From contig NC_088781.1 in NCBI RefSeq assembly GCF_958450345.1, positions 113,849,431 to 113,913,430 on the forward strand: DNA of 64,000 nt, read 5' to 3'. This DNA is from Calliphora vicina. Lineage: Eukaryota > Arthropoda > Insecta > Diptera > Calliphoridae. Shown here in pieces: positions 35,587 to 46,600 of the stretch (positions within the stretch are counted from its first letter, which is position 1; each line of letters starts with the position of its first letter). Both the position numbers and the translations under genes were made by a program. The notes beneath the pieces are model-generated. The model saw nothing but the letters and a program-made list of their open reading frames with translations. It was not told the DNA's origin and made no database searches.

Positions 35587-35985
35587 ACAAGGTCCGACCA
35601 ATAACTTTTGATAGAATTTCTTTTGAGGGGGGTTAAATTTTCCCAACTCTGACACATTATTATTGTTAATCGTCATAAGAAACCATGTGATCCTTACATT
35701 TAAGGTATACAAAGTTATATAAAATGTTACGGAGAATATTTTTGTAGAATATGTTAACCCTCTAAATCCTCAAGGCATGGTAGCAAAAAACACCATTACA
35801 ACAGGGATTTAAAGGGTTAAAATGTTTCGCAAATGTTCTTATGACGATTAACAATAACAATGTGCCAGAGTTGGGAAACTTTAACCCGCCCTCAAATGAA
35901 ATTCAGATGTAAACTTTCAAAACGCCGATACACGTGTCTTTTTTTTTTTGTCTCCTCTATCAAAATTTATTGGTCGGACCTTGTA
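35587..35985. mobile_element. MITE with ACAAGGTCCGACCAATAA ends
   Basis: The left ACAAGGTCCGACCAATAA and right TTATTGGTCGGACCTTGT are perfect inverted repeats. Inner inverted blocks (AACTCTGACACATT at 35644 against AATGTGCCAGAGTT at 35860; TTGTTAATCGTCATAAGAA against TTCTTATGACGATTAACAA) extend the arms to about 100 bp. The flanks AAATTT and AATTTT do not define a duplication. It carries a tiny piggyBac-type insert at its centre. Confidence 0.82.
35758..35816. mobile_element. 59-bp piggyBac-type mini-element
   Basis: TTAA at 35754-35757 and 35817-35820 encloses CCCTCTAAATCC and, at the other end, GGATTTAAAGGG. TTAA duplication with CCC ends is the piggyBac pattern. At 59 bp it would be among the shortest such elements; it may instead be a chance palindrome. 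Confidence 0.55.
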
Positions 35986-35999
35986 ATTTTGGAAAAAAT

Positions 36000-36320
36000 T
36001 TGATTTTGTTGTATAGTGAAATAGGTGATTTTTGGGTTAAAATTTCATGTAAAACTGATTGCATACATAAAGCCCATATTCAGTGGAATTTATTATTAAT
36101 AGGGTATTTCCAATATAAGCACCAGTCCAACAGTACTCCTAGATATTTAAAAATTCTGGATATATGTATTATTTTGTTTCGGAAAGTGAAATATCTATAG
36201 CAGCTTCAGCTCTCTTCAAAGAGGCTATTTAAATCATTTTATTTTATCAGTATCACAACGTATTTATTTGTATTTGTCTGTTTAATTGTATCGTTAATAA
36301 AATGTAAATAAAATAGTTTT
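36000..36320. other. Intergenic, no recognised feature
   Basis: No family recognised in the open frame spanning the start of this stretch. Confidence 0.35.
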
Positions 36321-36329
36321 ATTTATCGT

Positions 36330-37041
36330 GCAACATGTGGCCTAGCGTTGTCATGATGGAATATTACGGTTTCATGTCTGGCCGCATATTCTGGGCGTTT
36401 CCTGTGATAGTACGGCCAGATATCACCGGCTCATAATATATGTATAGGACCCTTCTGGTCCAAAATAATACAGAGCATTATCTTATCGCCATGGATATTT
36501 AGCTTTGGTATTGAATCGGCTGGTTGGCCGGGCTTCACGATCTCTTACGCTTAGGTTTATCATAATGAATCCATTTTTCATCGCAAGTGTTTAACTATTT
36601 GGTGCAAAAATTATTTTCTTTTATAACGTTAAAGCAGCACTTCAAACATACAAAATCAATTTTCAAGGTCTCGCAGCTTCAATTCGTGTGGTACCCAATT
36701 TCCCTGCTTTTGGATGAATCCTGCTGCTTTCAAATGTTTGCAAATTGCTGCTTGACTAGCTCCTTATGATTTTTCAAGCACTTGTTGGGGTTTGACATCA
36801 ATCATCATGGAGTAATGCCTCAACTTCGTGATCTTCTATTTTTTTGGCTGGCGTGGAAGATCTTTTTTTTCCGTGTCAAAATCACCACTTCTGTACCATC
36901 CAAACCATATCTCGTACGTTGACTCCGATGGAAAACATTCACCATAAGCTTTGGTGAGCAATTGCTGTGCTTCAGCGACGTAAAGCAAAACTTCCCACAT
37001 ATGACGCTTTGTTGGCGCAAAATTCGATATTTTCGAAGCAA
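36330..37041 (-). pseudogene. mariner transposase pseudogene
   Basis: Minus-strand mariner relic. From 37040 downward it shows WFGWYRSGDFDTEKK (near 36890), GNWVPYELK near 36690, GQPADSIPKLNIHGDKIMLC near 36490-36530, and RPDMKP with MTTLGHML at the left edge (36330-36390). It stops short of the C-terminal YSPDLAPSD region and contains frameshifts. It resembles the other two mariner copies in the window, so a single lineage invaded repeatedly. Confidence 0.78.
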
Positions 37042-37369
37042 AAAAAAACTTTGTTGTTTACACTATAATGTTCAATAACTAAATTGGATTAAATGACAGA
37101 TATGTTAATATATATTAATAAAACAGAGTTTAACAGATACGCCATTTATTATAAATCCCGCATTTTGAAGTCATACACTCAATAGATTTTATAATCAATG
37201 CATCGAAAAAGCGCTTTTGAGTAGATACAATGTTAAATTGAACAGTCTATACACTTTTGTAGGATACTTTTCCTACATAGACTGACTGGCTGAAATCATA
37301 AATATATTTATAGCAATTATATTTATCGCAATAATTTTAATGATTAAGAATTTCATTTTAATATGCTGC

Positions 37370-37600
37370 TCTCAAATTATGGTTAATATAATCTGAGAAT
37401 AACATATTATGATGTTGCTAATTTCACCATAGAAGTGATTAACACAAACATAATTGCTGGAAACATATATATGATTGCAGCAGTCAAATCTGGATGCAGC
37501 AGTTATATGAATGATTATGGTGGTCATAATATTGTTGAATAACTTGTAATCAAGTTAAAAAATTCCTGTGTAATATCACAACCAGGTTTTACTCTGCATG
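37370..37600. mobile_element. MITE remnant, CACGCAGAG family
   Basis: The right tip GTTTTACTCTGCATG with TG after it (37601-37602), plus ATGGTTAATATAATCTGAG and AACATATTATGATG blocks, match the family at 16042 and 30622. The left end is missing or too diverged to find. Confidence 0.5.
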
Positions 37601-37602
37601 TG

Positions 37603-39990
37603 TATTTAATAAGAACTGAAACAAAATATAAACTGTTCTTCGTTTCTAAACACGTTTTAAATCAAAATATCGAATAATACAAGTTTTATTTTCTTTTTTT
37701 TTTATAGATTTGAAAGAAGTAATTAATCAATATCGTCGCTAACATATTTATATTTTCTTTAATTAATAATATTGTGAATAAAATATCGCAAATTGTTTAA
37801 ATATTTATACCACATTATTGAATTAAAAAAAACTACAAAAAAAAAATTTATTTATTTAATGCCAGACAATCTTTTTTTTAATATTTACCAATCGATTTTA
37901 TGACTTCAAAAAAATTTATTGTCTTTAACAGTTGCATTTTCGGTTAAAATTTGTAGACCAAAAGCTGAAAAAAATTAAAATGGCAATAAATCAGAAAAAT
38001 TCATATGCATTTTATTGCCATACATTTATGGCTGACAATAATAAAACGATATATGGTCGGTTGGTCTAAAGTTTAAAACACACATCTATAGACGACAGAC
38101 ATTTTACCAATATTTATATATGTATCTATGAATGTGTGTAAGTTTTGCCAATAATTTATAGACTGAAAGGTTTAAATATATTAAAGCACATACATATACA
38201 TATGTTGGATACTAAAATTCAATATGAGAAAGAAGATGATGTAACACAATGTAAAGGGAGTTTACATAAGAAATTCTATAAAAATAGATTTTTAAATATT
38301 TTGAAATTCGAAATAACATTTACCTAACTCTCAATAATATAAAATAAATCCATACAACTGAAATTTATAGAAAATATAATGAGAAAATATTACTATAACG
38401 TTGCTAAGATTGATGTAAGCAAAATCTGATCTAAATAAGAAGATAACCAAAAAATACTTTGATCTTTTATACAAAGACATAATGTCCTACAAATACTTAC
38501 TTCAGGAATCCCATAATCATTATAAATAAAAAAAAATAACTAAATTAAAAGCATGTTTATTATAATTGCTTTTAACTTCGCCCATCTATAATCCACAACA
38601 TTTATAATTTAGACATGCCTCATCCGTTTGTATATTGTAACAACATTTTAAGATTCATTATAATTTTACATTCAAATCATTCCTGCTCTCTCCATGACAA
38701 ACGTAATTATAAAAGATGTTTACTTCCGCTTAATACAAATAGCAAACTCTAAGAAAATGTTGTGCTTATATTTTACTTCCGCTTTGTTTTTCGCTGTTTT
38801 GTTAAAATGTGTTTTTTTCATAATATTTAACTTGTACATTAAACTTTTGATTTCGAAATAACGATGGTTTTAAAGGGAATTATTAATGCCGGAAATGGCC
38901 GGCTTATGTGTTTGTGTGTTTTTACTTTAGTAAGATAAATTGCTTAAGGAATTTAAGCGAATTATAAAAAATGATTTTTGGTTTATAAATTTGTGAACAT
39001 AAAAGTAACTAAGTATACATGCAAGTATTTGGCCAAAGCGTTTATAATATAAATGGATTTGAAAATAAAATTAAAGGGAAAATGTAGTTTAAATCTCTTA
39101 TGATGATTTAACACTTTTGCAAGTTTTAACTGGGCACTCTCACAGACGGATATCGCTATGCATCGTTACATCGACTCAGATTTTTATTATGTAAAACTTT
39201 TTTTATATACAAATAGCGGATACCCAGCGTATGCTACTACGTTAAAAATTCTTTATTAATAGCAGGATTTTAAAATAAACATTTTTATACCATATTATTG
39301 TATAACAAGTACAAAAAAAAGAGGGATCAGTGTAACCCCTTATACGTTCAAATTTCTAAAAAGTTACAAAATCCATTTAATTTTTTTTAAAAGGACTACA
39401 ATTCAATTTAAATTAAATTTCTTGGATATGGGATACAAAAAAGTACTAAAACTTGGGTTTCACTCGTTTTATCCCCTTAAAAGTACAAAAATCAAAAAGT
39501 ACCAAATACCTGTCCACTTATTTTTTGCATAATTTTTGATTATGTGCGACTTTTAGTGCTAGCTTTATTAGTTCCGGTGAGATATAGAGATGCTGATTTT
39601 ACTCGGTTTTACTCCCCTTCAAATTGGAATTACAAAAAAAAGTTCAAAATTTAAAATTTAGGAAAAATGTTTGTGTGGGAAAATTCGAAAATCGGCTTTA
39701 AGAATGGACCGAATGGACCTAATGTAGGATTTTAGTTTTCTAAAACCATCTTCAGAATTTCCTATCCACTAAAACTGGTTTGGAGCTAATCGGTTGAATG
39801 GTTTCAGAGTCTATTACAGACATAAGTAGACAAATTGTTTGTGTTTTATATACTTACATATATAGATTTCTGTTTCAAAATAAATAAATGGTACTACATT
39901 AAGGTCTTCCTATCTCTAAATCAGAACAAGTAAGAAAGTAACTGGGCCTTATGTGGAAACTATGGTCAATTATGAATCGATCAGCATAAA
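37603..39990. other. AT-rich region, few features
   Basis: A DINE-core fragment (ACAGACGGATATCGCTATGC, ATCGACTCAGATTTTTATTA) is visible at 39134-39190. Around 39220-39870 there are phrases typical of decayed interspersed repeats (TACCCAGCGTATGCTAC, TTTCAGAGTCTATTACAGAC), without ends. No gene recognised. Confidence 0.35.
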
Positions 39991-40200
39991 ATCTAATATA
40001 TATAAAAATCTCGTATCACAATGTTTGTGTTTGAAATCCTCCGAAACGGCTCGACCGATTTTTATGAATTTTTTTATGTGTATTTGGTAGATATGTCGTA
40101 AGGATAAAACATTTGCCGATTTTTGATTGTAAAAATGGCAAAGTGCAATTTTAGTCCTCAAAATGAAGATTTTTTGAAAAGTAAATATTTACATCAAGGT
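39990..40200 (+). mobile_element. Helitron-like 5' fragment
   Basis: TCTAATATATATAAAAATCT at 39990, then CACAATGTTTGTGTTTGAAA and CCGAAACGGCTCGACCGATT. This opening occurs widely in insect non-autonomous Helitrons that end CTAGT. Related CGGCTG-ACCGATT passages occur at 50346 and 54920. The family name rests on memory of the motif only. Confidence 0.45.
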
Positions 40201-40675
40201 TTTCATATAATAATTTAATTAACAAATATAATAAATACAAACTGAACCATAATTGTTTTTTTAAGATAGAAGATGATATATAAAAATGTAATCCGAATTT
40301 AAAGAACTTAAATTACTTGATTTTAATAATTTCATGAATCAAAATGAAAAATGTTTGTTAGATTTTGGAAAAAAAAATGTTAAATTTTTAATTTTTAGCC
40401 GCGCCATATGCGGAACGAATATTTAGCCAACACAAATTAAATCGTTTATACAAAATGTTACTTGAAGGAGGTCTAGAAACCTATACTAAAGACTTTTTTA
40501 AAATTAATAAAGCCTGATACTTGATTTTTTCGAAATTGGCTATAGTTGGTTGGAATATCGCATACGTCTTTGAAATCCCTTTCATATGATATATGAACTG
40601 TTTATGTACATGACTTAATATTCAAGATACATATGTATATGTATGTAGGTAAGTCGTGACTTTTTGTGGAAATAT

Positions 40676-43600
40676 CCCAGCGGGAAAAAATTATAGGCCT
40701 TCTAAAAGGCATACTTACACATTCTAAAAGATCCGATACTAATTCCACACTGCCTGCTCTTAGAAAGTGTTCAAGAAGGCCTATGAATCCCCTTCTAATA
40801 ACAAGTGGTTAAATAACAAGTAAGAGTACTATATTCGGCCGTGCCGAATCTTAAATACCCTCCACCTAAATATGATGGTATAACAACTGAAATAATATAA
40901 CAATTGTTAGAAAGACTAGTTTACGCAGAAGATATTTTATTTCAAGTGTACAAAAAATTGTATTTAATTCAGCAATTTATAATTTAAATTCCTATTAGAA
41001 CGTATGAAATTTAACAATTTATATACATAATAATTAGTTAATACGTTTGGATAAACATTTTTCCCTGTTAAACTCAAGTGAAGAAACAGAGTATAAACAA
41101 GTAAGAGTACTATATTCGGCCGTGCCGAATCTTAAATACCCTCCACCTAAATATGATGGTATAACAACTGAAATAATATAACAATTGTTAGAAAGACTAG
41201 TTTACGCAGAAGATATTTTATTTCAAGTGTACAAAAAATTGTATTTAATTCAGCAATTTATAATTTAAATTCCTATTAGAACGTATGAAATTTAACAATT
41301 TATATACATAATAATTAGTTAATACGTTTGGATAAACATTTTTCCCTGTTAAACTCAAGTGAAGAAACAGAGTATAAAAAAGGGTATACAAATATATTTG
41401 GTCAAATTTCAAAATATTTGGTTGTGGGACTTTTATGGGAGCTATGACCTGTTATGTATTGATTGTCATAAAATATTTTAACGTGATTTTTATGGACTTA
41501 TATGGGTGCTGTGGCCAATTGTGTACCGATATTCACAAAATTCAGTATTATGATTTTTGAATACAAATTACTGATAAGTGTACTATTTTGATTCAATATA
41601 TGGAAGCTATGACCTATTATAGTCCTAAGTATATGAGGCCTATTTTTATAGAATTTCATATAAACAACGCTATTAACAAAAGTGGACCTTATATAGGAGC
41701 TATGCCGAATTATGGATGAATATTTAAAAAATCTTGTAGCTCGATTCTTGGATACAAATTACTGATCGGTGTAAAATTTTGGTTCAGTACAGATTTTTTT
41801 TGGATATTTGTGCAGGTTAATGTGTTTTCCTGAAAAGGTTCTTATATGGAGGCTATGACCAATAATGGGCCTACCATCATAAAATTTGGTACATCGATTT
41901 TTGTATATATTGAATAAATTTGTTTCGAATTTCAACCTGATAACTATATTTGTAACAAATTTATGAGGATTTTAGTGAGTTTCGGGAGTGGACCTTATAT
42001 GAGAGCTATAGTTAAATATGGACCGATATTCAACAAATTCAGAAGTATGATTACTGGATACAAATTACTGACCTGTGCGTTATTTCATTTTGATATCGAT
42101 ATGTTTTAAATATTTTTTAAGGTTAATATCTTTTTCGAAAATGGGCCTTATAGTGGAGCTATGACCAATTATCGGCCAATCTACATATAATTTAGTACAG
42201 TGATTTCTATGTATATGAGTACTATTTTTGTCGAATTTTAGCATGATAAAGATATTTATAAGAGATTTATGAGTACTTAACTGATTTTTGGAAGTGGACC
42301 TTATATGGGAGCTATGGTCAAATATGGACCGATTTTCACAAAATCCTGTAGTATGATTTCTAAGTATAAATTATGGATCTATGTAAAATTTTGTTTTGAT
42401 ATTGATATTTTTTAGATATTTATGTAGGTTAATGTGTTTTTTGGAAGTGGTCCTTATATGGGAGCTATAACCAATTATGGGCCGATCTTCATAGAATTAG
42501 GTACAGCGATTTTGGTATATATGGGGACTATTTATGGCGAATTTCAACTTAATAGCGATATTTATAAGACGTTTATGCTAATTTAAGTGATTTTCGGAAA
42601 TGAACTTTATATGGGGGCTACGGTCAAATGTGGGCCGATCCACAAAAAATTTGGGGTTGTAATTTTTTTAAGCACGAAACTTAGTTTTCCTGAATTTTGT
42701 GTGGATACTGCAATTTTGTAGGCATTTACAGACCATATAACCATATTTCGGGAAGAAATTTGTATGGGGGCTAGGAGAAATCATGGACCGATTCTTATAA
42801 TTTTCGCCAGAGTTAGTCCCTTTAACATAAAAATAACGTGTGTACAATTTTATGGTATTATCTGCAATATATTTTCACAAATAACGAAAACTATGTTAAA
42901 ATTATCAAGTTTTTTTTTAGGTTGTCTCACATTTTGGTTCACAACTCTGGTTCCACTGAACCGATTTTGCTGATTTTCAATACCAAACTGCTTAGGAGAA
43001 CAATAAACATTTTTTTTGTAAGTTTACAAATTTTGTTTGCCTATTTTGGACGTGAGCGTGTTTTACACAGACAGACAGACAGACGGACAGACAGACGGAC
43101 ATGGCTCAATCGACTTAGAATTTCATAAGGATCAATAATATATATACTTTGTTGGGTCTCAGATGAATATTTCTCAATGTTACACACGGAATGACAAACT
43201 TATATATACCCTCATTCACCACTTATGGTGGTGGAGGGTATAAAAAGGGTATACAAATATATTTGGTCAAATTTCAAAATATTTGGTTGTGGGACTTTTA
43301 TGGGAGCTATGACCTGTTATGTATTGATTGTCATAAAATATTTTAACGTGATTTTTATGGACTTATATGGGTGCTGTGGCCAATTGTGTACCGATATTCA
43401 CAAAATTCAGTATTATGATTTTTGAATACAAATTACTGATAAGTGTACTATTTTGATTCAATATATGGAAGCTATGACCTATTATAGTCCTAAGTATATG
43501 AGGCCTATTTTTATAGAATTTCATATAAACAACGCTATTAACAAAAGTGGACCTTATATAGGAGCTATGCCGAATTATGGATGAATATTTAAAAAATCTT

Positions 43601-46600
43601 GTAGCTCGATTCTTGGATACAAATTACTGATCGGTGTAAAATTTTGGTTCAGTACAGATTTTTTTTGGATATTTGTGCAGGTTAATGTGTTTTCCTGAAA
43701 AGGTTCTTATATGGAGGCTATGACCAATAATGGGCCTACCATCATAAAATTTGGTACATCGATTTTTGTATATATTGAATAAATTTGTTTCGAATTTCAA
43801 CCTGATAACTATATTTGTAACAAATTTATGAGGATTTTAGTGAGTTTCGGGAGTGGACCTTATATGAGAGCTATAGTTAAATATGGACCGATATTCAACA
43901 AATTCAGAAGTATGATTACTGGATACAAATTACTGACCTGTGCGTTATTTCATTTTGATATCGATATGTTTTAAATATTTTTTAAGGTTAATATCTTTTT
44001 CGAAAATGGGCCTTATAGTGGAGCTATGACCAATTATCGGCCAATCTACATATAATTTAGTACAGTGATTTCTATGTATATGAGTACTATTTTTGTCGAA
44101 TTTTAGCATGATAAAGATATTTATAAGAGATTTATGAGTACTTAACTGATTTTTGGAAGTGGACCTTATATGGGAGCTATGGTCAAATATGGACCGATTT
44201 TCACAAAATCCTGTAGTATGATTTCTAAGTATAAATTATGGATCTATGTAAAATTTTGTTTTGATATTGATATTTTTTAGATATTTATGTAGGTTAATGT
44301 GTTTTTTGGAAGTGGTCCTTATATGGGAGCTATAACCAATTATGGGCCGATCTTCATAGAATTAGGTACAGCGATTTTGGTATATATGGGGACTATTTAT
44401 GGCGAATTTCAACTTAATAGCGATATTTATAAGACGTTTATGCTAATTTAAGTGATTTTCGGAAATGAACTTTATATGGGGGCTACGGTCAAATGTGGGC
44501 CGATCCACAAAAAATTTGGGGTTGTAATTTTTTTAAGCACGAAACTTATTTTTCCTGAATTTTGTGTGGATACTGCAATTTTGTAGGCATTTACAGACCA
44601 TATAACCATATTTCGGGAAGAAATTTGTATGGGGGCTAGGAGAAATCATGGACCGATTCTTATAATTTTCGCCAGAGTTAGTCCCTTTAACATAAAAATA
44701 ACGTGTGTACAATTTTATGGTATTATCTGCAATATATTTTCACAAATAACGAAAACTATGTTAAAATTATCAAGTTTTTTTTTAGGTTGTCTCACATTTT
44801 GGTTCACAACTCTGGTTCCACTGAACCGATTTTGCTGATTTTCAATACCAAACTGCTTAGGAGAACAATAAACATTTTTTTTGTAAGTTTACAAATTTTG
44901 TTTGCCTATTTTGGACGTGAGCGTGTTTTACACAGACAGACAGACAGACAGACGGACAGACAGACGGACATGGCTCAATCGACTTAGAATTTCATAAGGA
45001 TCAATAATATATATACTTTGTTGGGTCTCAGATGAATATTTCTCAATGTTACACACGGAATGACAAACTTATATATACCCTCATTCACCACTTATGGTGG
45101 TGGAGGGTATAAAAAGGGTATACAAATATATTTGGTCAAATTTCAAAATATTTGGTTGTGGGACTTTTATGGGAGCTATGACCTGTTATGTATTGATTGT
45201 CATAAAATATTTTAACGTGATTTTTATGGACTTATATGGGTGCTGTGGCCAATTGTGTACCGATATTCACAAAATTCAGTATTATGATTTTTGAATACAA
45301 ATTACTGATAAGTGTACTATTTTGATTCAATATATGGAAGCTATGACCTATTATAGTCCTAAGTATATGAGGCCTATTTTTATAGAATTTCATATAAACA
45401 ACGCTATTAACAAAAGTGGACCTTATATAGGAGCTATGCCGAATTATGGATGAATATTTAAAAAATCTTGTAGCTCGATTCTTGGATACAAATTACTGAT
45501 CGGTGTAAAATTTTGGTTCAGTACAGATTTTTTTTGGATATTTGTGCAGGTTAATGTGTTTTCCTGAAAAGGTTCTTATATGGAGGCTATGACCAATAAT
45601 GGGCCTACCATCATAAAATTTGGTACATCGATTTTTGTATATATTGAATAAATTTGTTTCGAATTTCAACCTGATAACTATATTTGTAACAAATTTATGA
45701 GGATTTTAGTGAGTTTCGGGAGTGGACCTTATATGAGAGCTATAGTTAAATATGGACCGATATTCAACAAATTCAGAAGTATGATTACTGGATACAAATT
45801 ACTGACCTGTGCGTTATTTCATTTTGATATCGATATGTTTTAAATATTTTTTAAGGTTAATATCTTTTTCGAAAATGGGCCTTATAGTGGAGCTATGACC
45901 AATTATCGGCCAATCTACATATAATTTAGTACAGTGATTTCTATGTATATGAGTACTATTTTTGTCGAATTTTAGCATGATAAAGATATTTATAAGAGAT
46001 TTATGAGTACTTAACTGATTTTTGGAAGTGGACCTTATATGGGAGCTATGGTCAAATATGGACCGATTTTCACAAAATCCTGTAGTATGATTTCTAAGTA
46101 TAAATTATGGATCTATGTAAAATTTTGTTTTGATATTGATATTTTTTAGATATTTATGTAGGTTAATGTGTTTTTTGGAAGTGGTCCTTATATGGGAGCT
46201 ATAACCAATTATGGGCCGATCTTCATAGAATTAGGTACAGCGATTTTGGTATATATGGGGACTATTTATGGCGAATTTCAACTTAATAGCGATATTTATA
46301 AGACGTTTATGCTAATTTAAGTGATTTTCGGAAATGAACTTTATATGGGGGCTACGGTCAAATGTGGGCCGATCCACAAAAAATTTGGGGTTGTAATTTT
46401 TTTAAGCACGAAACTTAGTTTTCCTGAATTTTGTGTGGATACTGCAATTTTGTAGGCATTTACAGACCATATAACCATATTTCGGGAAGAAATTTGTATG
46501 GGGGCTAGGAGAAATCATGGACCGATTCTTATAATTTTCGCCAGAGTTAGTCCCTTTAACATACAAATAACGTGTGTACAATTTTATGGTATTATCTGCA

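Noticed and set aside
35934..36200. 88-residue plus-strand frame MSFFFCLLYQNLLVGPCNFG
   Set aside because: It starts within the right arm of a MITE and shows no family motif or conserved neighbour.
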